Assembly: GCA_029582265.1 (NCBI GenBank)
Contig: CM055828.1
Span: 186,001 to 250,000 of the forward strand
Reading direction: 5' to 3'
DNA from: Zoroaster sp. YZ-2022
Taxonomy: Eukaryota; Echinodermata; Asteroidea; Forcipulatida; Zoroasteridae
Length of the DNA: 64,000 bases
The number at the start of each line of letters is the position of its first letter. The stretch's first letter is position 1. The translations under genes and the position numbers were made by a program. Shown here in pieces: positions 12,984-24,892 of the stretch. The notes beneath the pieces are model-generated. The model had not been told where the DNA came from. It saw only the letters and a list, made by a program, of their open reading frames with translations, and made no database searches.

Positions 12984-13440
12984 GTGACACGAAAACAACC
13001 TGCAGAAGATCAACAATTTCCCTTGGTGCTTCTCTTCTACTCATTACATTGGATGACAGCCACAAATGTTGCTGATGCACCAAATAATGACCTGCAGCTG
13101 ATATATGACATTATGGATGAAGTACGAGCATCGATTAGGGGCAAGAGGGTGCTGATGGGTGAAGCCCAAGGAAAGATGATAAAACATGGATGGTACCTCC
13201 AACTCAAGAATTGGTCATATTCAACTTGTTCAGCACAGATCCAAGAATGACAAACGCAATGAAAAAGGGGTTGATGACAAACCCGTTGCTCAACACAGAA
13301 ATGTTTACCAGATAAACTCAGAAAGGGGAAAACCCGTTTTCCCAAAACCATCGCAAAGGCCATTGTGCAGCACTAATTGATCTAACCATGAAGCCACACT
13401 CATATTCATTGCTCTCAGCTCAATAACATATAAGTTCTTA
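12984..13440 (+). pseudogene. possible LINE endonuclease remnant
   Basis: The plus frame 12984-13250 contains NNDLQLIYDIMDEVRASIRG followed by KRVLMGEAQ. This resembles the segment of a LINE apurinic-type endonuclease where a helix precedes the catalytic GDFN motif, with GEAQ in its place and a KxIKxxW-like continuation. Near 13.37 kb another frame reads ALIDLTMK, reminiscent of the later LDLVLT-type strand. No reverse transcriptase follows. The match rests on short blocks and spacing, and the catalytic residues are not intact, so this is tentative; a unique decayed gene is equally possible. Confidence 0.3.
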
Positions 13441-13797
13441 ATTTCGCCTATCCTCTTATTGTGTGTAGTCTCGTCTCACTGTGTGGTCTCGTGAAGAAAT
13501 ATTTGAATGACATAGCAGAGCGAGGGGAAGATGATGAGCGATTCTTGCCAACATAATTACTACTGACCCCCAACAAGCGAGCTTGGCTTCTGTAAGCAGT
13601 GGAGTTCATCAGAAACACATCTGACAGTTTTCGCAAAGCAACCATGAACGTATAAGCACTCCTCATCCATGATATAGCAAAAATACACTGTAATAATATC
13701 ACTTTTCAAAATACTTTGTAATAGAAAAACAGGCCTCAAGTCAATCACACAATTATGTTTTACAGCATCAATTCCCTAAGACAGGCTATATTATGTC

Positions 13798-14105
13798 TAT
13801 TGGTCAAAATTTGGCTTTGTTTGATCTTTTGACCCACAAATTCAGACCACCATTATTATGACCTCTAATTGTTTCCAAAGCACTCAAACTCATTCATCAG
13901 TGCTGTGCTTTGCATAAAATCAAACCGTATATGTCGACAGCAGGATGTCGAAAGACTTCAAGCGTATATTGGTCAAAATACAATTCTATAGGTTCCTATG
14001 TAAATATATACCTTTGACCCCACATTTTGACCCATGTTATGACCCCTATGGTATTCAAAGTACTTATATTTTCTTCAGCAATGATGCTTTTGTATAAATC
14101 ACCCA
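13798..14105 (+). repeat. imperfect tandem duplication, ~170-bp unit
   Basis: Two neighbouring units share the order TTGGTCAAAAT, TTTGACCC-CACA, a second GACC site, TTATGACC-CT, CAAAG-ACT, TTC-TCA and GCTTTG-ATAAA. The first starts at 13798 and the second at about 13968. They are clearly diverged; no open frame spans them. Confidence 0.65.
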
Positions 14106-14109
14106 TCAC

Positions 14110-14972
14110 TTGCCTTCGTCACAATAATATACTAACTTTGATATTATTTTAGCAAAAATAACCTTAATTTCCCCATTAAGAAGTCACGTGATTTCAGGGC
14201 TCTGAGGGACCATAACCCCATTGTTTGAGTAGACCAAAACGGATATAATTTGTGAAGTTCTCATTTCACACAACCATGGGGAAACCAAGCAGTAGGGTAA
14301 AAGTGGAAAAGTGAAACCTGACCCGGCCTAATGTACATGAATATCGACCACTACATCCATGATATGTCCATTTCACATCAGCATCTATTCATGAAGTCCA
14401 ACCAAATGTCATTTTCCGATTCGGGACCTATTTGGTGTTAGCGGAAGAGGTGATTGTGTGTGTCATCGGAACCCACATGTACTCTCTTTCACACGCAACA
14501 TGTACATGTACCACAAATTCTAATAAAGTTCAAACAAATTAGCTCATGTTTACAAAAAACCGGACCATCTTTTGACCAGTGTTTTTAAAGAAATTTACAG
14601 TTGTATTCTCACCTTACAACGTAGTAAGAAGGCAGAAGGTGTCTGCAGATAACTCCGATGTTGTTGGGAAAAATTTAAGAAAAGGTTCAGTAGTAGAAAG
14701 TGGAATGTTCGTAACTTTTTACAGTGCGTTACTTCTAAACGCGTTATAAATACACACATGATCAGCGCAACAAAGTGATGCGGATTCAAGCTATTTCAAC
14801 CAAAATAAAATAAAAACATATTTAAAACGTCACGATTAAGTTGACAGTGTGTAATATTTGTTCTCGAAACAATCCCTAAGTGCAAACCCATTCATATCAC
14901 GCAATTTCATTTAAATGTCACCATTGAAGTTGACGTTAGGAAGATTGTTTCGTTCGAAAGAATTCGCTTATC
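14110..14972. other. no recognisable gene
   Basis: Unique-looking AT-rich sequence. A minus frame at 14595-14789 has no recognisable motif. Confidence 0.45.
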
Positions 14973-14977
14973 CTTCC

Positions 14978-15206
14978 CATGGGCGGATCCAGAACAATTT
15001 TTTTAGGGCTGACAATCAAAACACAATTATTGCTAGTACCACATAAAATTACAATGAAATAATCAAAGGGGGAAAAAAAACAGCACACTGTGGGAATGGG
15101 AGGCGTTCCTCCCCTCCTCCCTCCCCCTCTCTCTTTTATTTATTAAAAAAAAATACGATTTTAGGGGGTACAGCTCCCTCAGCTCCACCCCCTCGATCCG
15201 CTAATG
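14978..15206. mobile_element. 229-bp MITE with GCGGATC terminal inverted repeats
   Basis: The left end is CATGGGCGGATCCAG and the right end, read in reverse complement, is CATTAGCGGATCGAG, matching at 10 of the first 12 positions. The interior is non-coding, with a polypyrimidine stretch near 15.11 kb. The element is directly flanked by CTTCC at 14973-14977 and at 15207-15211, a likely 5-bp target duplication. The ends resemble GGGCGGATCCAG-type MITEs common in invertebrates. The transposase superfamily is not certain. Confidence 0.75.
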
Positions 15207-15211
15207 CTTCC

Positions 15212-16055
15212 TCCATTACAACACACATTCATAAAAACTACCCATGAGAGCAACACACGTGATTGGTTAGTGTTATAAGCTAAGAGTGCAATGAACGGAT
15301 TCAATGCGGGTTGAACGGAAAGTGTGTTTTGTTTGAATATTGAACTCCGGAAGTATATGTCAAAACCCGTTACACATCTGTGTAAAAACGTCAGCGTATT
15401 TCTCAAGCTTTGTTTACGATGATCCAATAACATTGAGTTAGTGTCTCGCGAAAGTTCAAGATATCACTTGATTTTCATTCTTGTATTTCAAGAAAGTCTT
15501 TTATTCTTTAACTGTTATGTGCCAAGTATGAAATCTCTGAACTTTGAAGTTGGGACAATAAATGATCAGTTCCAAATGTTTACATTTGGACGTTCATCAA
15601 AAACAAAGGGGAATATTAATCTCTTTGTCCTAGGGCGGATCTCAACCGTGCAGGACGCAGGTATACAAAAAATGGGCGGCACACCTCATATATTCATCCC
15701 CGAAAGTAAAAGACTGCTTTGGACACAATGCTTATTTTCATTATCAATTGTTATACTGATGTATAAGATATGTCATTTCAGCTTAATTTGTTTACTGCGT
15801 TGAAAACACTTCAGGCGACTCCCCCTGTTAGCTATCATTAAACAGTCGTAGGAGTGGTTTACTGAACGAGGTCTCTTTTTCAAATTACAGCAGCAAAAAA
15901 AAAAAAAAAAAAAAAACACTAAAGGACCGTCATATTGTGGAAAATTAATAGTTTTTTTGCAAGTAGAAAACATCATAGATTTAGTCCCTTCAGATGGTGC
16001 CGTCCTTGGCTCAATGGAGTAAATCAAACCAACAATTTTGAATGTTCATGTCGTA
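15212..16055. other. no assigned gene; A-rich tract
   Basis: Contains a plus frame of 120 residues at 15441-15803 without recognisable domains and a run of about 24 A at 15893-15916. The A-run could mark the end of an unrecognised retroposed copy, but I see no flanking duplication. Confidence 0.4.
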
Positions 16056-16059
16056 GTAA

Positions 16060-16340
16060 CTCCCTCGGCACAATAACGTGACAGAAACTCTTTAAAGAAG
16101 GGGTTAGCATTACGGGTGCAGTGAACTCAAGTATTATGTTTTCAAAATAAATTGGTAACCCCTCAAATAGTTTCCCCAGAATATTCTTTTAGCAGTTTAG
16201 AGTGGGGGTTTAAGGAGAAAATACAGAGTTTGCAATGGGAAATATTCACATGCAGTAACAACAATGAGGCATAATTATCTAACAGACAATTTATAAAGAG
16301 GGTAAATTACAAAAAATGGAATTCAATTTGCGATATGAAA
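16060..16340 (+). repeat. second locus of the 8.5-kb dispersed repeat
   Basis: Carries GTGACAGAAACTCTTTAAAG, a GGGTGCAGTGAACTCAAGTA-like block and GGGAAATATTCACATGCAGT in the same order as at 8.5-9.7 kb. A second, weaker unit starts near 16,290. This copy is in clean sequence and gives the better view of the family. Confidence 0.6.
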
Positions 16341-16344
16341 GATG

Positions 16345-17040
16345 TATAACAAATAAATAATCCAAAGGATAGATGAAGATTATCGTTGGCATTTGTTTCA
16401 AACGTTTCCTTAAAAAACCGGTACTTCTGCTAGGAGAAAATCGTTGGCATTTATAGAATTTCCTATTTTTATAGAACCCGTAAATGAGGATATAGTTAAA
16501 GATAAACTAATATTTAAGGATAAATTAAACTACGACATTAGAATTTACTAGTATGGGTATACGGTGTGGGGACGGGTGGTACTGTACACGTAACATAAGT
16601 AGATACGCCATCATGGGTACGTTTGGGTTTGAGACCTCTTCTGCTAGAGTACCACCTAGAAAATCAACACCAACTCTAAATGATTTCTTATTAAAAAACA
16701 TATCGAATGTAAGAGTTCGAACTGGCCATGTAACTATTTTTATACCTGAACAAAAAATAAATACTAAATATGATTTGTTTTTGTACAAATTATAATTATA
16801 ATCAATAATAAATGTGCTTTTATACATATAGAACTGATAAATTGTTCGTGCATTACCTTAACGACATGTCATGTCAATATCAGTGTCATTGTAGGCGGAT
16901 GGTAGTAAACTAATCAATAATAGTAATACAATAACACCCAACAACATTTATATTCTACAATTCCCTACTTGTATTTTGGCAATATTAAATTGGTTCAGGG
17001 TCTCAAGAATGTTACCAGTCTCATGGAGAATATAATGTAA
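16345..17040. other. no assigned gene
   Basis: Has a direct repeat ATCGTTGGCATTT near 16,383 and 16,439 and complementary short frames at 16525-16827 (minus) and 16553-16795 (plus). No domain recognised. Confidence 0.4.
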
Positions 17041-17044
17041 TTGG

Positions 17045-17545
17045 AAAGTGCTTATGCTGGGTTTACACTAGGCCAACGATGTCCACGATCGCCACGATTT
17101 GAGAGAATCGTCATGAGCGTGGGGGGTCGGATCGAAGAATCGATGATCTTGAGAGAACTTTGGTGGAATCGTGATGATCGTCATGATCGTGACAAAATTT
17201 TTGACCTGTCAACAATTTTGTCAACGATTATCACGAATTTTAACGCCAAACCCTTGAGAGAGCGTGATAGAACGTGGAATCGTGAAGAGCGCAGTAGAGC
17301 TTAACAGCACCTTTAACAGATCCTTGATGCGCCATCGTAGGATCTTGGTGACTTGGAAACGACGATTCCTTCAAGTCATTCACAACGATCCCACCATCGT
17401 AATGCTCTATCACGCTCCTTTTTACCCAACTGTGCTCCAAGCGTGGCAATCTTGCTCAAATCGTGGTAATAAATCGTAGGAGATCTTAACAGAACTTGAT
17501 GAACGGGAGATATCTAAACAGAACCTAACAGAACGTGACAGAACA
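17045..17545. repeat. GATCGT/ACGATT-rich repeat, probable non-autonomous element
   Basis: Starts with GCTGGGTTTACACTA and is packed with short inverted words such as CACGATC, AATCGTCATGA, GATCGTCATGATCGTG and AACAGAAC. The region can fold extensively and ends in a series of AACAGAAC-type steps. The start resembles GGGTTTACAC-type MITE ends seen in marine invertebrates, but no matching right end was found. Confidence 0.45.
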
Positions 17546-17559
17546 TTTGTGTCTGGGAG

Positions 17560-19180
17560 AATTGATGGATTGATGGGAAAAATATGAATAAGAGTTGACA
17601 AATCATTTCAAGCATTTATCATTACTACTGAGCCCAGGAAACAAGGAACTCAGGACATGAAAACAATACAGCAATGAAACATCTTGAATTTGGTTTCAAT
17701 TTTATATTTATAAAACAAATTCATTAGTGTTGATTGCATTATTAAACAGTAAGTTCTTTTAACATTAAGACGCTAAACACGAACTTTGGGATTTTAGAAA
17801 TCTTCTCTTAAACACAATGAATCAATCACCTGAAGCCCAATTCAAAGAAACAATAGCCAAAAGCTATGCTACCAATGAGATAAACAATGCCAACCAGCTA
17901 AGTGTCACCAAGCCATACTGAGCTAGACTGATTCACAAACCACAAACGGACAAACTTAACAACTGGAACAAAGCACTCATCTTCTGGATAATACAGATAA
18001 GCTTCTCTCTCGTCCAATAATCACAAATATGTACAAAACAGCAGCAGTTTAACAAATACCTTCGGTCAAATCACATATTGTATAAATGACAAACGCACCT
18101 AAACACACAAACCAACGAACAAATCAACAGTTTTGCAACCAAATATATTATTATGTCTTATCCAAGGATAATAGACAGAGACGACCTGTTCATCATTCGG
18201 AACCCTAATCGCAACTGACATTGATCACCTTACTTGAGCCATGAGCACGCTATTACTACCAAGGATTTGAAAAATACCCTGTCTTTTCAACCATCTCCAC
18301 CAATTTGGACCAATTGATTAAATTTAAAATTTCCTTAAACTAAGGTCAATTATTCCTACACTATCCTTGTCAAGACGACAATATTACCGGAATAATCAGA
18401 AACAGACAAAAACATAATTTTGTACTAAAATACAACCTGATTTCAATAACAAGTCAACAGAGGTGAAGTGTCACTTCAAATGGGATTGCACCATCAATCT
18501 TTTTCAATTGAAAAGTATTTTGTTGAAAATGGTTGTCACAATTCAATATTTCGTTAATCTACCTGTGTGATTTGTAACTGTTAATGTTCCATGATTTGTG
18601 TAAAAATTTTCAACAGTAAATCGTAGAAAAGAAAATTTATTTTAAAAATGTTTCTCTAAATATTATTATCCCTCGTTTATTATTATCCCCTAATGTAATA
18701 ATCGTTGCTTTGTCTTAAAAGATAATTAAATGGTAAATGGAGCAGGTGACAGTTATTATCAAATTAACATTGCTAATTACTGTTCAATAGTGATGTGAAA
18801 CCACGGGTTTAATGGGGTGAATTGGCATATATTTGGCGGAAAGGAGGCCCCATTTTACTACAAAATATCACTGGCCACATTGGATGTAAGTAAAACAAAA
18901 ATATTATTAGATGACACAATTATGAAAATCAAGTAAATTTTTGGTTTGAGTTTTGTTGACAACTATGTTTAATCTAAATTTAGAATGGAGGAAAGAACAA
19001 GTACGATGAAAGGATTGTATAGGCATTAAAGAGTTAACCATGTAATATCTCTTCAATGATTTGTAAATGATTTAGAACAGTGGTTCTCTACCATCATGCA
19101 ATATCTCCCACAATAGTAGCATCCTTTTCGACGAAAGTGAAATTAAAATATTTTTCAGATTAAAGCAGACACAGATGACA
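17560..19180. other. no recognisable gene
   Basis: AT-rich sequence with no open frame of note on either strand and no clear repeat. Nothing could be assigned. Confidence 0.5.
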
Positions 19181-19184
19181 GCAA

Positions 19185-19860
19185 ATAATATTTCCCGCAA
19201 ATTTAAACCATCTAGCGTAAACTATTTCAGCATCAAATAGGCAATATTTCATCAATATTTACGTTATCATCTATCCGTAATTAAGAACCCTTTCACCAAT
19301 TTATTTCCGGCAATGTTTCCATGCGGTTATGTGACGGGGTTGTAACATTTTCCACCCACATCTCAGCTATCTTTTTCGAAAATTTAGAACCCGCACTATT
19401 TTTCCACACTATATTTCCACACTGTTCCAGGTTTTTATCAGCAACATTTCAACAACATTATATTCGCAGCATTTTATTCTACTAGGAAACCCATTCCGCG
19501 TGGTATTTCCGCATTGTTTTCCAGTTTATATGAGGTGCATTGTTCATCCGCAATATTTAAGCAAGCTTTATTGACTTAATTCCACAAAAGTTTCCCTTCT
19601 CCATCCGTACCATTTTAGCAATATATTTCCGATTGTTCATTATAAATTAGTAACCTTGCATCAACCAATTATATTCGGCAATATTTCATGTTTCAGTAAT
19701 CCCATGTGGCTTGGTGACGAATGTATATTTCCCCAGCAAGTCTTTATGTTGTCCCTACCGTTAATATCTCTTAAATAAATAGGCAATTTTACTTTACGCT
19801 GTCATCTACCAGCAGTATTTCCATTCGAAATGAGTGAAATTTCCATAATAATGTTTGCAA
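19185..19860 (+). repeat. highly degenerate GCAATATTTCC-motif repeat
   Basis: The motif GCAATATTTCC or a near variant (CAATATTTC, GCAGCATTTT, GCAATGTTTCC, GTATTTCC) recurs every 15-40 bp over about 650 bp. Longer blocks recur roughly 390 bp apart, such as an ACCAATT-TAT--CGGCAAT-TTTC segment near 19.29 and 19.66 kb. No coding capacity. An ancient tandem array is the simplest reading. Confidence 0.5.
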
Positions 19861-20155
19861 TGTTTGATTTGCTATAAAACCTTTGTCATCCAATTTAGTT
19901 TGATTCCAAAGCGGAGTTCAGGGGTGTATTATAGAATTCAATTAGGCTGCATTAAATGCAACAACAACATAGTTATGACGGAACATCTAAGAACTTTTTA
20001 ACGATACCAATGAGGACAGAGTAAAGTACATCCATCAACCTATCCATATTATGGCTCATTGGCAGATTTTGCGCGTCTTCGTTTGTAATTTGTGTAAATC
20101 GTTGTATTGCTTTTAAATTTTCTGAAATTTTAATCACCCACAAATAGCAGTTAAG

Positions 20156-20780
20156 AAGGAGGGGAGAGGACACCCCACCCTGTATGGGACAAACTCTAAT
20201 TCACCTACCCGCACAACAGGAATATGTTAAAGGAGGGGAGATGGACACCCGGCCCCGTGGTATGGGACACAAACCTATTTCACTACCCACAACATAAGCA
20301 GCAAGTGGGTTGCTAAGGGAGAGGACAACACCCCGGTTCTGCATGGACAAACCATTCACTCACCCCAATAAATATGTTGCTAAAGGGAGGGAGAGGACAC
20401 CCCAGCCCTGCATGGGGACAAAACTCTATTCCTACACTGGCACACAAATAATGTTGCTAAATGAGGGGAGAGGACACTGACCCCAGCCCTGCATGGACAA
20501 ACTCATATTCACCACCCACAACTATGTTGTTAAAGGAGGGAGAGGACACCTTGGCCCTGCATGGGGACAAACCTATTCACTTATCCACCAAATATGTTGC
20601 GTTAAGGGAGGGAGAGAGACACCCCAGCCCTCCTGCATGGGACAAACCTATTCACTACCCACAAATATGTTGGGCTAAGGAGGGAGGACACCCCGGCCCC
20701 TGCATGGGACAAACCTATTCACTACCACAAATATGTTGCTAAGGGAGGGAGAGGACACCCTGCCCTGCATGGGACAACCT
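20156..20780 (+). repeat. minisatellite, ~73-bp unit
   Basis: Nine head-to-tail units contain GGGAGAGGACACCCC, GCCCTGCATGGGACAAAC, TATTCACTACCCACAAAT and ATGTTGCTAAAGGGAG in that order. Unit starts lie near 20161, 20236, 20320, 20391, 20467, 20540, 20611, 20685 and 20749. Length varies by indels. The open frames here (such as 20461-20742) are by-products of the repeat. Confidence 0.9.
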
Positions 20781-21089
20781 ATATTGGCAAATTATGGCGA
20801 TGATGATGGGGTTGTGCCACTGATCCCGCCACTGAGACTGCAAGTGCAGACCCGTTATTAGAGAGACTTGAGAGGGTACCAAAATCTCTGGGGTAGAATA
20901 TTACATGGCAGCAATGGTTGTTCGCAAATGCCCATGACAAATTTTGACACTTTTTTCTGTTATACGGTTCAGAACTACAGGATCTCAACGCTATAGCCAC
21001 ACAGTAATGTGCAAGTAATAAGTACAAGAACATCAACTTCATAAACAGGCAGTTCGCTCTACAACCCTGCACAATCATGTTCATTCATT

Positions 21090-21950
21090 CTTGTGCCATG
21101 CTTGTATAGCGTGGGCTATCATGGATCTCCATCCGTCACGGTTCCAAGTGCGAGGTTGCCTATTATATCTGGGTTTTTCAGTGCAGCCATGATGTCACAC
21201 TATCCAGTCAAGCATCTTCTCCCTCTGTTCTACTCTCTGCTTCGCTTTTTATAAATTTTCCCTGTTGTTACCAGATATTCTATGTCTTTTCTTCTCATCA
21301 GCGTGCCCAAAAATCTTTTGCACTGAGGCTGTTTTGTTGATATTTTCTCAAAATTTTTTCCCCATTGGTGTTTCAATGTCGCTGTAATCCTTCTAATGCT
21401 TCTTCGAAATCAATGTTCTTCAATTTTAGTTGAATATTTTATTCTTATTTCTGGATCTTTTTTCAATAGCACAAACATTGGTCTTTCCTGTTTTCTTAGT
21501 TTTCTCAATTTCAACCTAACATTTGCTGGGATTATAGGGACATGGTCCACTGTAGCAATCCTTGCTCAGGGTATGTTTTGCAGGTGATATCAATGAGTTT
21601 TGAATCTCTTTTATCATGACATAATCTATTTGGTTTCTCGTTGTCACCGGGACTTTCCTTATGTCCACAATCTTTCTACTTGGCTGACAGAGAGATAAGT
21701 GTTTCGATGATCAAGTCATGCGCTCTTTATCCATTCCACCAGTTGATCACCAATTTCTATCATTTTCTTTCGTCCCAGGCACATACGCCCCATCGCTCGT
21801 CTCAGCGTTCCTTTGCCCATTTGCATTGTTTTTAACAAAGCTATTTTCTAACTCAATTATAGAACTTTATTCTAACTCTTCGTTGCCTACTGTCAGATGT
21901 TGGGGCGTATGCTTGAAATGATTATAATATCAAGCGGTTTAGCGTCTAGC
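21090..21950 (-). pseudogene. LINE relic: endonuclease end joined to C-terminal end, RT missing
   Basis: Read from 21,950 downwards on the minus strand, the first part matches the late half of a LINE endonuclease: TRNQIDYVMIK near 21.64 kb, a degraded ADCxSDH-type site (DCYSGPCPY) near 21.56 kb, then a frame with NIQLKLKNIDFEEAL near 21.43 kb. Within about 130 bp the sequence switches to the extreme C-terminus of a LINE polyprotein: FLGTLMRRKDIEYLVTTGKI near 21.28 kb, REKMLDWIV near 21.22 kb and WRSMIAHAIQAWHK near 21.10 kb. The whole reverse-transcriptase catalytic region that should separate them is absent. Several stops and frameshifts show old decay. Confidence 0.7.
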
Positions 21951-21959
21951 TTTATCATA

Positions 21960-23370
21960 CAAATTATATCCGGATATTGCTCCAAAAAGCCCTCAGAGAT
22001 TTTTGCATGCATGCTCTGGTCTTGGTATTATGAATCTTAACTCTGCGCGAGGCCACAGCACATCACCTAATTGTAGTAGGTCAACGAACTTTCTGTAATT
22101 TATTCTTAATTAAACGGTGAAAAATTCAATCAATCCTAATAAGTTCCTTTCTAATCCCCCATATTAGAAATAACATGGTTAGCAGCTTAAAGTGCTGGGG
22201 AAATTTGTTCACCCCTTTTGCACAGCCGCAAGAGCCAACTACTGAGGGTCCCTAAGTGGATTTGTGTGTAACACACCTGGCTTAGCGTTGGGGTTCACGA
22301 TAGGTCATAAAACACAGGCTGATTACGTCATCAGATAACAACATGCCCTGCAGCGGTCTGGGAGACATCTCAAAAGCATTTGTGATGGCCATTTGACAGG
22401 CTCCTATGTATTTCGACCTCAATAAAAACGTCTATGTTGGGGGGTGGTTTGATATTGGGGATGGCTGGGGGGGGGTCGATTGATGGCGGTATCTGAGTGA
22501 TTGATGATAAGGAGTGTGGTTTATATGAATGGGCATGCGTAGGTTTGCATACATGGCAGTGTGATGGTATGCTATATAGACTGGACTACTATTATTGAGT
22601 GGGAATAAGTAAGGTACAGATTTTGGGGTTTTAAAATGAGTTTTTTGATGAAAAAATGAGTTTTTTGTGTATAATTAGTAACTAATTTTCTAAGGAAAAA
22701 CATAAATTTTTCCCCCAATTTTTTTTTTATTATAGAAAACATCTCTAGAACCCCTTGAAACAGGAGTTAAAATTGTTAACGATTGGGGAAATCAGTTCAT
22801 TTTACCCATGTAATTAACGATTTACAACCTGGACTACATATTATGGTGGAGCACACAGCAAGTATGCTGTACATAACGCGTAAAACTGAATATCGGAACA
22901 GACGTAGGTTTTCAACAAACGTGCCATGATTGGCTGCGGCACAAATATATGTGGGATGGCAATTCTCGTGTTTGTAGAAAAAAAATCGCCTCCTCGTTAA
23001 GCATACATAGACTTGCTATAATGTTCAAGAAAAGTGGTAGTATTAGCAACCCCCAGAAAGGGAATAGTACAGGATGGGAAGATTCGAGCTCATGCCAACT
23101 GGATGGTCTGCTGCTTGTTATTAGCACGACTGCTACTGTTTATTTTGGAAAAATATTTGTAACTCTGACCCTCTCTGTGGCTTATACACTAAATTGTGTT
23201 TGTGAAGTCACGGGTTCTTGGGTCCACGGGTAACTTGCATAGATGGAATATAAGCGTCATAATGCAAATCGCTTTTTGGATCGATTTCAGCAACCAATTT
23301 ATGCGTGACAGAAAATGTGCGCGGATATAGTCTTGGCATTCACATTGACGGTAGAATTCTGTTCTTATGC
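21960..23370. other. no recognisable gene
   Basis: Mixed unique sequence. There is a G-rich stretch near 22.44-22.48 kb and complementary short frames near 22.91-23.23 kb. No domain assigned. Confidence 0.45.
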
Positions 23371-24300
23371 ACTATTGTACGCATTATTAATTCAATACAA
23401 CCTGGCCGTGCCCACTAATAGTATACCTATTGCCATTATTACACACAACGCATAACTATCTGAAGTCAGAAGCATACTGATCGAAATGCGTCCAGTTGTT
23501 GCCTCCAGTTCTTTTCAGAACAGTAATTACTCAATTGAAACGCATTTCACATGGTGTCACTGCAATTACTCTGCCCACAATCCTATCCCTCACCATGCAA
23601 CAAGCTACAAGTTCTACTCTATCTGAAGTCTTCGCCGAACCAGTTAGAGACAGTTTGTTTATTCGTCATGTAATAATAATTATTTCTTTGAACAAAAAAC
23701 TTCAATATATATTTAATCGTCTTTCAATTCTTATTACGGGAGTCTATACTTCCTTCCATGATATAAATTGCGAAACGGCGTTGTGTACTACCTTATGTGC
23801 CTGTATTACTGTTTGAAATACAGGCCTACATGCGGTGGCATGACATAACGCTCTGCAAACACATTGTGTGGTTTTTTGTTCGAAAATGTTCGACCTAGCA
23901 GTTTGAAGTCGCAGGCTACAGAATACAACCTACATATGTACCTGTACTCACATAATATCCCCACATGCCGGTGTGCAGCATACCCTGCATCCTTGATGAC
24001 ACCTCATTTAAATTAGGCTATGCCTTATTTAAATTTATGCATATGCATAAACCAATCACGCACGTCTTTTCGCTGCTTGTACCGAACAGACAATATACTT
24101 CCTCTGCTATACTGCACACCATAGAAAACCTGCAAATCTGTTTCTATGCGCACTATAATATTGTACGCATATACATAATCCCACCAATTATTAATTCCAT
24201 ACAACCCGTACCCCAATACCCAATTTATTAATTACACATACAGCACACATAATTAACTGCCTGAAGCCTGCCAACAGACTCTCAAAGAACGGGGGTTCTA
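23371..24300 (+). repeat. dispersed repeat block, possible Penelope-like end sequence
   Basis: Two related segments, near 23.37-23.47 kb and 24.15-24.27 kb, share GTACGCAT-ATTATTAATTC, CATACAACC and a final CTGAAG. A block at 23.98-24.13 kb (CACCTCATTTAAATTAGGCT, ATGCATATGCATAAACCAAT, CCGAACAGACA) recurs at 27.26-27.41 kb. A segment at 23.47-23.54 kb with ACTGATCGAAATG and CCTCCAGTTCTTTTCAGAAC recurs in inverted orientation at 27.69-27.75 kb. The CTGATCGAAA site is discussed under the hammerhead-like entry. No coding motif was found here. Confidence 0.5.
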
Positions 24301-24309
24301 GGGATGTGA

Positions 24310-24890
24310 TTCAGATAAATCATAAATTTAGCTGTTTTGTTTAATACTAAGGCTATTAAGCCCAATCAGAGTCTTGTATAGTAGCCGTTCCTTTTGCCAA
24401 ATAACAATTCTATCTCTCCGTGTCTTTTCCAGCATCTTTTGTTTATGGGTGCCCTTGTTGCCATAGATGCACCCATGCCCTCAGTGAAATGCAAACCAAT
24501 GTTGGATATCTCAGGCATACTTCATTTAACCTGGCCACTATTGTCTCTCTGTCTCCTTAGTATGACGTAATGGTGTTTGTTTTATGTGAACTAATGTGCA
24601 CATATATTCTGGTCCTGAATGCGGGTTTAAACAGATATTATTCTTGAGTGTATGATAAGCGCAACCTCAAATGTTTTCGCTATCATACTGGACGTAACTA
24701 TAACCAGTTGAAAGGTTATATGCAGCAGTACAGACGATAAGCAAAGACATACGAGTTGAGCACGGAGTTTATGGTGATGATACAGTTTAATACATGTCAG
24801 CGATGCAGTGGAGGCATTCTCTGCTTTCACCTAAGAATTCTAAGGTTTATATACACAATCTATGAACACTTCTCTTATAAGATCATAACC
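24310..24890. other. no recognisable gene
   Basis: Unique-looking sequence with no domain in its short frames (for example minus 24627-24830). Confidence 0.45.
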
Positions 24891-24892
24891 TT

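Noticed and set aside
15441..15803. 120-codon plus frame as a possible gene
   Set aside because: It has no domain, no convincing splice or promoter context, and its composition is that of the surrounding AT-rich DNA. A frame of this length can occur by chance in a window this size.
20461..20742. 93-codon plus frame with repeated peptide
   Set aside because: It lies wholly inside the 73-bp minisatellite and its repetition is that of the DNA; there is no independent coding signal.
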